Shown: positions 1 through 12,840 of the stretch, piece by piece
How the letters are laid out: every line of letters begins with the position of its first letter
How positions within the stretch are numbered: position 1 is the first letter of the stretch
Assembly: GCA_021464415.1 (NCBI GenBank)
Contig: JAKCWG010000823.1
Location: 1 to 64,000 of the forward strand
Origin: Lonicera japonica
Lineage: Eukaryota; Streptophyta; Magnoliopsida; Dipsacales; Caprifoliaceae
Direction: 5' to 3'
DNA length: 64,000 nucleotides
Made by a program: the position numbers and the translations under genes
The notes under the pieces: model-generated
The model's input: only the letters and a program-made list of their open reading frames with translations
The model's database searches: none
What the model was told of the DNA's origin: nothing

Positions 1-462
1 TTTAATCATTTAAATTTCTCTTGTTTTATCATTAGATATTTAAAGTTCAATTCATTTTATTTTGATATTTAAAATTTGAGTTGCGTCGTCTCACTTTCAT
101 TTTAAATTATGTCCAGTCAATTTTTTTGAACAAATAATTCAGTTTTTAGATGGAGTATCAAGTTTAATTAGTACTAAATTACTACATTTTCTGCATAACT
201 AACGAAGAAAAATTAGTACTACTATATCTTAATTTTAGTATTATGGGGCCGATTAATGCTAGTAGTTAACTTTTAAAAATTTAAGAGAGGCAAATTAACT
301 TGTATGTATATTTGTAATTTTTAGAAGTACCTTTAATTGGCAAAATAGTAATTCTTTTAAAATTTAGGGCTGGGGACAATTGTTTCTTTATTAATATTTT
401 TATGTTGCCATACCTTTCGGCACAGACAATATATAGTTTTAAATAAAAGTAATATGCATAAT
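1..462. repeat. AT-rich intergenic DNA with a partial R1 repeat copy
   Basis: No gene is visible. Positions about 20-350 match the dispersed non-coding repeat called R1 here. Its recognisable phrases are 'atggagtatcaagttt', 'gattaatgctagtagttaac' and 'tttaaaaatttaagagaggc'. The copy ends where the solo LTR begins. Confidence 0.6.
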
Positions 463-1697
463 TGTGAGAATCATCAAATGCGATCCTCGGGTCTCAACCT
501 CTAATTTAGGAGTCTGAAATGTTTGGAAATGATTTCATTATTTCATTTGCTTCTATGTATGGATAATGCATATGGTGTGTCCCGCTATCCTATTTTAAAT
601 ATAGGAGGGTTCGTTTCAGAGTCGCCAGTATGTTTTACGAGAAAACGGACAAAAGAGGGATGTGAAGGGAAATTAAGGTTATAGATAAGCCTTTTTCTTA
701 CACTGTTGTCTACGAAACCATGATTATATAGGGTTCGAGAACCATATTATGGATTGGGAAGGTGTTAAGCACCCGTTCCGCCCTTTCGGTCTCTAATGGT
801 ATTATATGTTTATTTTATGTTCAGAAACTTGGATGTTTTTACTAATATTCTACTACTTTTTGAAAATATCTCATAAAAAACTTATTTCGGGGAGAAATAG
901 GAAAAGGGATGAAAACCTTGTATTCCGTGGTCTGATGTTTTGGTTTTGTCGAAGTCTGATTACTAGTGACAAAAATTTATATTATCTGTTTTGAAATGAG
1001 AGTGATTCGGTATCATTTTCTCAGATAACAATATCAATTATCTCGATCGATTAATTTGGAAAAGATCGGATCTTATCGGAATTGATTTGATATGGAATTT
1101 AATTCTTAAGGAGAGTGTATCAGGTATATTACAATCTATACGCTAAGGAAACTTTATTAGTTCGGATTTTGAAAACTTGGTTTTATCTAGATAATAAATG
1201 ACTTTACTTCTTCTGATTTTTGCAAATGTTTTTATCTTTTTTTTTTTTTTTTTTTTTTTTTTAAGAAGAGGTTTTGATTGAAAATGGTAAATTATCAATA
1301 ACTTGACAATACGTTTATCCAATTAGAAAGTGAACAGAATAACATATATAACAAGTAACTAATAAGGATGATTACGATAAAACAAGTACACATATATATA
1401 ACTTAATCACTAGAAGAGACTTTAATTACCTTCCCAATGATATATTAAAAAAAAAGATAAAATATAATGCGACAGAAGATACTTTGACGGATATTAACTT
1501 TTTTTCTCCAGCTATTTTCGAGAATTCGACTCCAGAATACAACACGTCGGGCGTTAAGAAAGGACTCGGGAATTCCTCGAGAATTAGACGAGACTATAAT
1601 TTAAACTTTATGATATTTGACAAAAATAGAAATTTAAAAAGAATAATATCACTTTTTAAAGCAAGGTTGTTGTCCTCAAACCCTTAGGGTATTGGCC

Positions 1698-1705
1698 TAT
1701 TTATA
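1698..1705 (-). promoter_or_regulatory. TATA box of the solo LTR
   Basis: TATAAATA on the minus strand is followed by GGCC, matching the TATAAATAGGACC of the LTRs at 44384 and 63286. It lies between the U3-like and U5-like parts of the solo LTR, where a retrotransposon promoter is expected. Confidence 0.65.
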
Positions 1706-1868
1706 GTGCTCGGGAAGGTTTATCGCGTGATATTTCTCAAGAAAATGGAAATGTCGTGCGATAAATGGCCATATGTCATACAACAAACGGTTGAAGTGAT
1801 GTTCCTGACAGATTGATGTGTCAGAAAGTGGATGGTTTGTGTTTGAGAAACTTTTCGCCCGACAAATA

Positions 1869-1892
1869 GGGGTTTGTCGTGCGACAAACCCC
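1869..1892. promoter_or_regulatory. 24-bp palindrome in the U3 of the solo LTR
   Basis: Two perfect 11-nt arms (GGGGTTTGTCG and CGACAAACCCC) face each other across two bases. They lie upstream of the minus-strand TATA box. Shorter relatives (gtcgtgcgataaa, tttatcgcgtgat, cgcccgacaaa) occur nearby at 1720-1870. A U3 enhancer made of repeated palindromes is inferred by analogy with the CCGTACGG clusters of element A. Confidence 0.5.
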
Positions 1893-2084
1893 TTCTAGAA
1901 ACAAGTTTGTTTGGACAACAAAACTTTCCGAAGTAGTTTCTAAAGTGTGGGTGAGCCCTGGACTCCAAAAGGTGTTTTTTCCGAAAGTTTTAGGGTTCTT
2001 GCGGGGGTCATGGATTGGGGTGTCTACAATAACCGTAAGAGGTTACCTGAGTGGTAAGGGCATACTTGTGATTGAGTGATTTGG

Positions 2085-3900
2085 TGCATGATCTCAAGTT
2101 CGACGAATGGGTAATTCAAGTTTTACCTGCATAAACTTTGCTTTTATTATCATTTCGGTCTTTAAATTTTATTTTATTTTTATTTTGGTATTCAGAGTTT
2201 GAGTTGCTTCTATTTTTTTTCCTTTTAATTGAGATGTCACGTTATTCTTTTGAACGGAAAATCTATTTTTGAATTAATTATCCATGTGCCACATGTAGGG
2301 GCAGAGCTATACATTTTTTCAAGGAGGGAAAGTTTAATACTAAATTACAATACTCACTTTTTGCAAAATTGAAGAAACATATTTTGTGCTAATATTATTT
2401 TTGTTCAATACTAGGGGATCAATACATACTAGTAGCCAGCTTTTAAAAATTTAAGGGAGGCAAACTTAACTAAATCACATTTAAATTTTTGAGTATAATG
2501 GTGAATGATTACATATGGTAAAAATGATATTCTTATCTTCTTTATTTATCGAATAATTATACTAGATGTATTAATAAATTTTAAACTTTGGAAATGTTCA
2601 AACTATATATATATAATATATATATATATATATTTGGTACATCTAGTTTGATTATTCAATAAATAAAGACAATGAATATAGTATTATTATATATGATATA
2701 ATACACGGTCTCCATTCATAGGGAGGTTGAGAGTTGAATAATATTCGATCAAAAGGTGCCTTTCACAATCACCTTTGAATTTTGGTGTGGTTCAAATAGA
2801 ATAGAATAGCATAATAGAATAAACTGGTCTCCATTCATTGGCTGCTTCAGATTGCTATATGATAAGCTTTACTTGGTGCATTTTATTTTTAACATCAAAA
2901 TCGCAAAAGCAGCCAAACAAAACACTAAAAAGACATAGAAAGCCATGTTAAGCCATAGAATTTTCAGGCTTCTAGTTTTCATGTGTTGTGTATTTAAGTA
3001 AGTGTATGTTAATATTATGAATTTATACATCTTTTAATTATGAAATATTTTTTTTGCCATTAAAAATAATTTTAAAATATTAAAATCTTTTTTTTTTATA
3101 TAAAATACTAATATTATTGTTTGTTAATAAAAAGATAATAATTTCATGATTTAATATGATACTTGAAAGAGAAATGAAGACAGGCCTAATAATACACCCC
3201 GCGAGAAATTGACATAAAGTTGAAACGGACGTGAAGGACCCGCATCATTAATCATCAAGACAATAATGCAAAATAATTAAAGTCGAACGCACCAACGAAG
3301 CACCTTCCTCCTAACCACTGTGCTACGAAAGGGCAATTGACATTTTACCTGTTTAAAGTTTCCTAGCTTTCTCATTTCGGTCTTTAAAATTAGATTCATC
3401 TCTTTTTACTATTTAAAATTTAAGTTGCATCTTACTTTCTTTTTAACTTAAACATCCCGTTGCTTTTTCAAACGAAAAATCAATTATTTGAACTTAATAT
3501 CCATAGGTCACATGCAGGTACATAGCAATAAAGATGAAAATTTATTACTTATATTTTTTTTTACTCATTATTAGTGGGACGATTAATACTATTAGTTAGC
3601 TTTTAAGAATTTAGGGAAGGCAAACTTAACTAGTTTGCATATATTTGTAACTTTTAAAAGTAATTAGCAATTTTTGAAAATTTAGTGGGTATCAAATTTA
3701 ATACTAAATAAATACAAATTTTTTGCATAATTAACGAAGAAAATTTTGTGCTAATATCATTTTATTTCAATATTAAGGGGGCGATTAATACTAATAGTTA
3801 GCTTTTAAAAATTTAAGGGAGGCAAAGTTAACTAATATGCATATATTTGTAATTTTTGAAGTAACTTTTAAAAATTGTTTCCTTATTAATATATTTAGGA
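2085..3900. repeat. R1/R1-Y repeat block, copy 1 (non-coding)
   Basis: This is the longest continuous copy of the local repeat. Phrases in order include 'tttacctgcataaactttgc', 'catttcggtctttaaa', 'ggggcagagctatac', 'tttaagggaggcaaactta', 'ctccattcattggctgcttc', 'gtgtatgttaatattatg' and 'cctaaccactgtgctacg'. The same order recurs at 15540-18175 and in part at 4120-4900 and 14340-15540. No coding potential is seen. A (TA)n run lies at about 2597-2632. Confidence 0.7.
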
Positions 3901-4119
3901 CACAATCTCAGTTTTGATTTTTTGTTGTGTCAAGATTTTTTGGACCAATGCAGTTTCTCATGATCGATAAACGTCAGTCTTATGGAATTAGTTGGATGGG
4001 CTCAAATATCCACAAATACTCAAAAAAAGAATAAAAAAATTAAATAAATAAAAAAAAATTGATATGCTTTCAAACTTAAACTTAAATAATGCATCTAAAT
4101 AACGTAGAACCAACCAATT

Positions 4120-4900
4120 AGGCACCGTCGTCTTAAACTGCTATGCGACAAATAGGTAATTGATATTTCCCCTGCATGAATTTTGCTTTTTTTTTTACTC
4201 ATTTCGGTCTTTAAAATTTTATTTCATTTTATTTCTCAAAATTTGGACTGTGTTTCTTTCACTTTTTAATTTAGATATGTTACGTCATTTTTTGGAACAA
4301 AAAATCTATTTTTTTTGGACTAAATATCCATGTACCACATGCAGGGAAGGAACAATAATTTTTTTTAAAAGGGTAAGTTTAAACTAAATTACTAAAGTCA
4401 CTTTTTTAAAAATTAATGAAACAAATTTTGTGCTAATATTATTTTTGTTCAATGTTAGGGACACAATTAATACTTGTAGTTAGCTTTTAAAGATTTAAGG
4501 GAGGCAAACTTAACTAAATCGCATTTAAATTTTTGAATATAATAGTAAGTGATCAGGGATGGTAAAAATTATATTCTTACTTGCTTTATTTACCAAATAA
4601 TTATACTTGGTATATTAATAAATTGTAAACTTCGGGAATGTCCAAACTATATACTGATGTATTCAATAAATAAAGCCAGTAAATATAATATTATTGTATA
4701 TGATATAATATGCTCATCTCCATTATTGGCCACTTGCGAAAAGAATAATCTACAATCAAAATGTACCTTTAACAATCAACTTTGAATTTTAATGTGATTT
4801 GGATAAAATTGAAGATAATGGTCTCCATTCATTGGCCGCCTCAGATTGCTATAGGATGCTTTACTTGGTGTATTTTATTTTAATGTGTAGTGGCACTATA
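4120..4900. repeat. R1 repeat, copy 2 (partial)
   Basis: This diverged copy corresponds to 2100-2880. Its markers are 'cctgcatgaattttgc', 'catttcggtctttaaa', 'tttaagggaggcaaactta', 'tctccattcattggccgcc' and 'gctttacttggtg'. The open frames here are short, AT-driven and not conserved between copies. Confidence 0.6.
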
Positions 4901-7844
4901 TTGTGATGGTAATGTTCTACCACATTCATTTTCTTTTATTGAAAAATATAAATAGCAGTTAGTCATATATTGTTATAGTTATTTGAAAGGTCTAATTAAT
5001 AAAGTGTGTGCATGTGTCCCATAATAAGTTATACTACATTATTATTTACTACAAATTAGTAACAACATCCGGTGAGTATCATATTCAACATTCGTGATAT
5101 AGTTCATAAAGCAATATTTCAAGAATAATTTCCCTTAAATAAAAAAAAAAACGCATTAAAATAAAAAGGTATTGACCATAAGTTTTAGTGGGAAGGACCT
5201 CTATTGCGTTACCTATATATATATATATATGAAATTTTTTGAGAGATGCTATTGCCAATTCCTTTCCGGAACAAACCATCTCAATTTTATTGCTTTTAAC
5301 TTGGTATAAAATTATTTTGGCAGAGAATTGTTATTTTGTATTGTATTTCCAAAATTTTATATGAATAAGAATGAAGATTTCTCGTTAAAAGAAGAAAAAG
5401 AATTTTATGATTTAAGAAGTGCTTTGAAAGACAAATGAACAAAGACCTAATAATTTTATGAAAAAGACTTCGAGAGTAATGTATCCCCCGTGAAATCTCC
5501 TCGTCAAAGACCCGCGCCAGAAATCGTCAAGACAATAATGCATCAAAATGGAGTTTAGGCACTTAAAGTTCGCTTGTTTTCTCATTTCAATATTTAAAGT
5601 TCATTTCATTTTATTTTAGTACTTAAGATTTGAGTTGCATCTCACGTTCATTTAATTATGCCCTGAACGAAGAATTCAGTTTTTAGAAAGAGTATCAAGT
5701 TCAATGCTAAATTACTACACTTTCTTAAGAATTAACAAAGAAAATTTAGTATTAAAATAATTTTATTTCAAAAATTAGGGGTGGCAATTAATACTAGTTG
5801 TTAGCTTTTAAAAATTTAAGTGAGGCAAACTTAACTTATATGCATATATTTGTAATTTTTAGAAGTAATTATAATAGGTAAAATAGAAAAAACTTCAAAA
5901 TAAATTACAATTTGTTAATTTACAATAAAACAATTACAAATAAGATAATTTATACAATCAAATGAGCACTAAATTAATTAGGACACAACTACATCCTCTA
6001 AATTGATCTGGAAAATTGAGAATGAGGAAAAAGTGAAACATCTTATCTAAGTAAACATAACTTTCTCCATTCCCACCTCTACGAGTCCACACACGTCTAA
6101 TGTGGTGGTCACCATGCATTAAATTTAGTGAAATCAATTTATGGAGTAGACTTCGTGGTGGCACATTCTATAAACAAGCATATGATTTTCACGATGCGCA
6201 ACATTTTAAATTTTTATCATCAAAATACTAGTTGTAAAAAGTGTAATACATAAAATATTTTAATTATGAATAATCATAAGAAAAAAATAAACAAATTAAT
6301 AGAAACTTCATAAGCACAACTAACAAGTACTGTCTTTCAAGAATGATAAGTACAACATATATATATAATGTTCCACTTACACCGAGTGTAAAATAAAAAA
6401 GTTTTACACCCATCGATCAATAACTTTTTTCAACTTCCTAATTCATCAATATTCTATTTATTAGATTAGATAACTATTATATTAAACAATTTGTCTTCCT
6501 CATGTTTTGTGATAATTATATATGGTAGGGAAACCCTTTTACATTCTTCCAAACTGGTGAACCTGACCATTTAAATTTTTGAAGGGCCATTTCTTTTTAA
6601 CCTATGACTCAAGTGATTTTATCAAAATAGATAAAAAAATCTTGACTTCGCCACTGGGCGAAACTATACATTTACATTTTTTTTAAAAGGGCAAGTTTAA
6701 TACTAAATTACTGAAGTCACTTTTTGCAAAATTAATAGTAAAAAAAAATGTTTTACTAATATTATTTTTATTCAATATTAAGAGCATGATTAATAATAGT
6801 AGTTAGCTTTTAAAAATTTAAGAGAGACAAATTTAACTAATGTGTATAAATTGTAATTTTCAAAAGTACATAATTTTAATAGCCAATGAGGGTTAATTGA
6901 GTTGATAATGATTCGAATACTTCGCTTGTAAGGGTTAGGATCAAAGAACTACTATAAATACTCATTGAGTCTGGTGGCATGCCTTAATCCTGTATTGGAG
7001 AGAAGCCTTTCCTCGCCCAAACTTTTTTTCTGCAAAAATAAAATAAAATAATTTTAATAATTAATAAAATAGCAATTTAGCGTTTGTGCTTTACATGATT
7101 TTTATTTCCGAAAAAATACGTTTCTCCCTTCAAATCTCACCATTTTATTTTTCATAACTCAAAAAGAAATGCAAGAAGTCAAAGAAAAGTTTATAGAAAA
7201 CTGTTGATATTGCGTGCAATTTATTGAAATTGGAATCGAAGAGGACGTATTTTGCTCTCTAGCTTTTCTCGGGCCATTTCTTTATCATTCTGGAATTAGC
7301 ATTTCTACTTGTATAGTATTATCATATAGAAGTGTAAATATATTATGTTTTTATTATATATGCAATTATTCCTCATTTTCTGTTGCCTCTTTTTTCTTAT
7401 ATATTGTAGAATTTATCTTCTAATTCATCAATTTGGTATTTTTCATACTGGAATTCCATGATTTGGGCTCATTGTATTTTCTTTGAACTGCAATTATATA
7501 TGCCAATTGTAATTTGTATCCAACACTAGCCGAGTTTACTGAATTACTGGTATAAGAACATCTCTAAAAGTATATTATCATATGGTAGTTTTGTACTCGT
7601 ATAAAATTTGGAAAAACTAATAAGATGTCATCAACACATATTAAATGTTACTTTTATGCAATTTTTATTGTTTTTTTCTTGCATTATCTATACATAATTT
7701 TATAATTACAATAAAGCTATGAAGCTATCCATGTCTTTGAAGCTCACAATCATATGTGGCTAAAATACACGGTGAAACCCAAAAAGAATAGGGCTTGTAT
7801 GAAAAAAAATTCTATAAAAGATCCATGGAATAATATTTTTTTAA

Positions 7845-8290
7845 ATTAAGTGCCTATATTTGACCAAATTCCAAAAAGAATGCAAAGTTATCTCTGCAAT
7901 AAATTTTTAAATTGTATTTTTTTATGAAATCATGTAAAATCAAGTTTGCACTATATGTTTTTTAGCATATTACTACTATAAAAATAAGTGTTTAATTGAC
8001 AGTGATTTAGAATAATTTTAACAAATTATATATTCAAAACCTATTTATTAATAAAACGCACATAATAATTTTTTCAAAGTTATGCAAAGTTAAGTTTGCG
8101 CTCTTTATTTTCTAAAATATTACTATGTATATATTTGTATTTATTTGACGTTGTTTTAAAGTTTTATGAATGAAATATAAGAATATACTTGTTAAAAAAT
8201 ATAAACACATTATTCAAAACAAATTTGTACCAAATTTTTTTATTGCTAAGTTAAGTTTGCACTCAACACAATTTTGTGCAAAGTAAACTC
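7845..8290 (-). repeat. R2 repeat copy (inverted relative to 24690-25085)
   Basis: The stretch 'ctatatttgaccaaattcc' followed by 'gcaaagttatctctgcaat' is the reverse complement of the end of the repeat at 24690-25085. A third copy is at about 19195-19395. No coding sequence is seen. Terminal structure was not resolved, so the class is unknown. Confidence 0.5.
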
Positions 8291-8833
8291 TTTTTAGAAA
8301 TCACATTTAAATTTTTGAATATAATGGTGAATGATTCCATTCAATCATCAAATACTCCCACTGTCTCACTAACAACCTTACATCCTCCACCATCACCACC
8401 ACCTGATTCTCCGATTGTATCGGCGGGAAGAGTGAAATTCTCATCTTTTTTTTTTGCAGGGGCAATCATAAAACAAATATAACTTTTGATTGAATCGTTG
8501 AATTTAGATTATTTTTGAATATGCTGTTCGGAAGACAAAGTTACAATACTTGTGTGAAAATCAAGATGATCAGATGTCGTTTTGCTATCGAAATCGACCA
8601 ATTTTGACAGCCTAGCGGGATTTTAAAAAAATATCTGATTGTTCCTCTTATTTTTTTTTTTTTACGAACCCTACGTCGATCCATATATATATATACACAT
8701 ATAAATAGAGTGAATGTTGATCTCATTAATTTTGTTATTCTATGTTTTATAATAGTGCTAAAATCATTTTACCACTTTATGGTTGTTGTCCAAGTAGTGC
8801 TACTTTCTGATTGTTGTCCAAGTGGTGGTAAAT

Positions 8834-8879
8834 GCATTTAGCACCTTCTGGTGGTTTTTGTTCAGAAGGTGTTAAATGC
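8834..8879. other. Imperfect 17-bp inverted repeat (hairpin)
   Basis: The arms 8834-8850 (gcatttagcaccttctg) and 8863-8879 (cagaaggtgttaaatgc) pair with one mismatch, which would be a G-U pair in RNA. The loop is 12 nt. The preceding 80 bp contain 'ggttgttgtccaagtagtg' and a similar second phrase, so this is probably the core of a small decayed transposable element. A small-RNA precursor is possible but unsupported. Confidence 0.35.
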
Positions 8880-10129
8880 TGGTTGTTGTTAGTGTCATAA
8901 TGAGACATGAGATGTTATAAGGAATGGGTATTAGTATCTTTTTTTGTACAGTATCCTTAATTTACACGGCTAATTTTTAAGTATTCTTTATAATTATGTT
9001 ATTATTAGAATGAATTCTTATGCCTAATTGCCCCTATTTTTATTTATTATTAAAATTTTCATAAGTTTTGTACTCTTTAATATAGTTAGTTAACTAAATA
9101 CCTATTATTATTATCAATATTATCAACATGGCATAATAATTATGAGACGTTGGATTAAAAGATAAACATCCACATTAAATCTAAACCACTAGTTGAAAAT
9201 ATAAAGATAAAGAGCCATATTATATTAGGACTGACCTGATTTATTAATATATATATATATATATATATAATTATTATAATATGATTTCCTACAACTTTTA
9301 GACATATATATTGGTGTGCCGTATTTTTGATAAAATCATAATATGAAAGATTTGACATATGTTAATGCATAACCTGAATTGTATTTTAGTAAGAGATTAT
9401 TATTAGAACCCCTTTTAGTTTCTTTTTACCGCTCTAGATAAAAATATTAAATTCTAACAAAACAACAAAATTTTGAGAAATGCTATTTTCAAAGCGCAAT
9501 AAATTCTTATAAGATCAAAACACTTTATTTTTATTTCTTTTAAATTGACACAAAATTATTTTAGCAGAAGTTTGTTATTTTGTATTGTATTTCCAAAATT
9601 TATGCGATTGAGAATTAAGATTTTTCGTTAAATTAATTAATTAATTAAAAAAAAAACGTATTTTTGTGATTTGATATTGGAAAGACAAAATAAAAAAAAA
9701 TACCAAAGACTTCAAGAGTAGTGCCTCAATAAATAGATAATGGTCGAATAATGCAATGATTTAACATAACGTTAAAACATTAACAATAAATAAATAAATA
9801 AATATGAAAACGTTATTTTATGATTTGATATCGGAAGGATGGAAAGACAAAATAAAAAAAAGACCAAAGACTCGGAGAGTAGTGCCTCGTCAAAAAGATA
9901 AGGTCCAATAATGCATGCACTGATTTTTTAATATAAAGCAAGTTGAAATTAAATAATTAAACTTGAACCCACCAAGTTTGTCCCGAATTTTATAAAATCT
10001 TTGCTTATTCATTCGTTTTCATCTTTGCCAAAAAGACAAAGTCAAAAATAAATAATGCATTTAAATGATTAAACTTGAACCCACCAAATAAATACCTTTG
10101 TCCTGAATTTTATAAAGGATTTTATAAAA

Positions 10130-10480
10130 AGTTTGCTTGTTTACTCATTTCAATCTTTAAAATTCTATCAGTTTTATTTTAGTATTCAAAATTTAAATTC
10201 CGGTTTAGTTTTATTTTAACATAAACATCTTGTCTCTTTTTAGAAAGGAAAATTCATTATTCGGACTAAATATTCATATGTCACATGCAGGGGCAAATCT
10301 ATAAAAATAAAAATTAACAAGATAAATTTAGTACTAATATTCTTTTTATTCAATATTAAAAAGATGATTAATATTAATTGTTAGCTTTTAAAAATTTAAA
10401 GAGGCAAATTTAACTAATTAATATGCATATATTTGTAAAAATAATAGTAATAGTAAAATAGCAATTTTTTAAAATTTAGG
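10130..10480. repeat. R1 repeat fragment
   Basis: This is a diverged R1 copy, recognised by 'catttcaatctttaaa', 'gtcacatgcaggggcaaat', 'gttagcttttaaaaattt' and 'atgcatatatttgta'. It lies next to the left end of the Helitron. Confidence 0.5.
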
Positions 10481-10576
10481 ATGGTGGGGGGCAATTAGTC
10501 CCTTAGTTTGCCTTTCCTTCTGCTACTGCCCACATAAATTTTCTATCCAAAAAATTAATAAAAAAATAATCTATTA

Positions 10577-12604
10577 TCTATATTATAAAACACCAAGTTT
10601 GACCAAATTTATTTTCAAAAAGTATAAAAATCTAATGGTTAAAAATGTACATGTTATGGTGTGCATTAACTTTACACCATTGGATGAGTTTTATACATAC
10701 ATCAAGATGTCACATCAAAGTTAAAACACTCACACCAATAATATACACACAATAAATTCTCACATACCAAATTTTTTTTCTATATTAAAAATGATATAAC
10801 TTAAAATAAAAAATTCAAAATTTAATAAAAATTTAATATTTAAAATCTACTAATCAAGATCAATTAAACAATATCCATCATGACTATAGAATTATGTAAA
10901 AAAAATAAAAAATTATTAAGTAACATTTAACACTAATAATATACACAAAAGTATAATCTCACATACCAATAAATATTTAAACTCTACTAATCAAGAAATT
11001 TAATATTTAATATTTAAAATATACTAATCAACAAATTTCATAAAAAAATAATATTTAAATCTACTAATCAAGATCAATTAAACAAGATTCATCACAACTA
11101 TAGAATTATCTAAAAAAAAAATAAGAAAAATTATTGAGTAACATTTAACACCAATAATATACACACAATAAACTCTCACATATCAATCATTTTTTCTACA
11201 TTAAAATGTCATAACTTAAAATAAAAAATTCAAAATTTAATATTTAAAATCTACTAATTAAAATCAATTAAACGAGATCCATCATGATTATAGAATTATG
11301 TAAAAAAAATAAAAATTTATTAAGTAACATTTAACACTAATAATATACACAAAATTAAACTCTCACACTCCAATAAATATTTTTACATTAAAAATGCCAT
11401 AACTTAAAATAAAACTAATTCAAAATTTAATATTTAAACTCTACTAATCAAGAAATTTAATAAAAAATTAATATTTAAATATAATAATCAAGATTAATTA
11501 AACAAGATTCATCTTAAATAAAAAAAATTTAATATTTAAAATATACTAATCAACAAATTTCATAAAAATATAATATTTAAATCTACTAATCAAGATTAAT
11601 TAAACAATATTCATCATGAGTATAGAATTATGTAGTCACCAAAAAAAAAGACTATTGAATTATTTAAAAAAAATAAAAAATTATTAAGTAACATTTAACA
11701 CTAATAATATACACAAAAGTATACTCTCACACACCAATAAATATTTTTACATTAAAAATGCCATAACTTAAAAAAAAATTCAAAATTTAATATTTAAACT
11801 CTACTAATAAAGAAATTTAATAAAAATTTAATATTTAAATATAATAATCAAGATTAATTAAACAAGATTCATCTTAAATAAAAAATATTTAATATTTAAT
11901 ATTTAAAATATACTAATCAACAAATTTCATAAAAAAATAATATTTAAATATACTAATCAAGATCAATTAAACAAGATTCATCACGACTATAGAACTATCT
12001 AAAAAAATAAGAAAAATTATTGAGTAACATTTAACACCAATAATATACACACAATAAACTCTCACATATCAATCGTTGTTTCTACATTAAAATGTCATAA
12101 CATTAAATAAAAAATTCAAAATTTAATATTTAAAATCTACTAATTAAGATCAATTAAACGAGATCCATCATGACTATAGAATTATGTAAAAAAAATTTAA
12201 TAAAAATTATTGAATAACATTTAACAACGTATTTTATATGTTTGTACATTATTGATCATCTTAGTAAATCGTTTTTAGGAGTGTTTACAATACATTAGTC
12301 AAATTTTTGAACTATTTTCAAATCATAGCAACAGAGGTGATTGAATTATTTTCACATATGGCCTTGAGTTTAATTTGTTAAAAACTTATTTTGCTGAGAT
12401 CAAAATAAGATCAAAAAATATGATTAAAAGATTCTTTAAAAATTAAAAACAAATCGCTTCAATCCAATCTACTTTTAGTTGTTCTAGCATGAAGATATAT
12501 TGAACCTAAGTTTGTCGATTTAGATTCATCACACGTTACTCACTTTTATCTTATTATCAATTTTTATTTAATTTATCGTGCCGAATGGCACGGGTATACC
12601 CTAG
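10577..12604 (+). mobile_element. Non-autonomous Helitron with AT-rich internal repeats
   Basis: The 5' end is TCTATATTATAAAACACC after an A (10576). The 3' end is CTAG (12601-12604) before a T (12605), giving the usual A/T insertion point. Just inside the 3' end is the hairpin CGTGCC-GAAT-GGCACG (12577-12592), eight bases from CTAG. These are the defining marks of plant Helitrons. There is no Rep/helicase frame, so it is non-autonomous. From about 10750 to 12230 it is filled with irregular copies of a repeat containing 'taacatttaacactaataat', 'tactaatcaaga' and 'caaaatttaatatttaaa', at spacings of roughly 180-360 bp. Confidence 0.77.
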
Positions 12605-12650
12605 TATAATAATAAAATGAAGGAAGTTACTTCATAATTATTATATTAAT

Positions 12651-12840
12651 TAGGGATGGTAAAAGAGTCTAATCTAGCACTAATAAGGCGGCAAGACGAA
12701 TTGTGTTTAATTGTAAAATTCACCTCAGTTGCATCTGATCGGAGATTCATTAAGTAGCTCGAGTCTGGATTTATCAAACCATTTCAATCTATGATAGATT
12801 GTTTATGTGGGTTTATTAAAACCCGGCCTATTGCCATCCC
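12651..12840. mobile_element. Short GGGATGG-ended MITE (hAT-like?)
   Basis: The ends are TAGGGATGGTAA at the left and TTGCCATCCC at the right, nearly perfect terminal inverted repeats around 190 bp. The interior ('aattgtaaaattcacctcagt') recurs inverted at about 19030-19190. GGGATGGCAA-type ends are common in short plant hAT-related elements. No clear 8-bp target duplication is seen, so the class is tentative. Confidence 0.45.

Larger units (their letters stand above)
463..2028 (-). mobile_element. Solo LTR, Tat/Ogre-like, reverse orientation
   Basis: On the minus strand the 1566-bp unit starts TGTAGACACCCCAATCC and ends GATTCTCACA, a standard TG...CA LTR. The flanks are ATAAT (458-462) and ATAAC (2029-2033), a 5-bp target duplication with one change. 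The segment at 626-660 is the reverse complement of the 'ctcgtaaaacaaactggcgactct' stretch in the LTR of element A, and 740-795 matches that LTR's 'agaccgaaagggcgaattggg' stretch. This places it in the same broad group. No internal coding sequence follows, so it is a solo LTR left by recombination. A T-run of about 24 lies at 1239-1262. Confidence 0.82.
4901..10129. other. AT-rich intergenic DNA without a supported gene
   Basis: No protein-coding gene or RNA gene can be supported. Short R1 fragments lie at about 5560-5860 and 6650-6860. A hAT-like 3' end ('gacttcgccactg') abuts an R1 fragment at about 6642-6654. An R2 repeat copy lies at about 7845-8290 and a hairpin at 8834-8879. TA microsatellites occur at about 5212-5229, 8683-8695 and 9247-9269. 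The longest open frames are under 70 codons with AT-biased composition. Confidence 0.5.
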
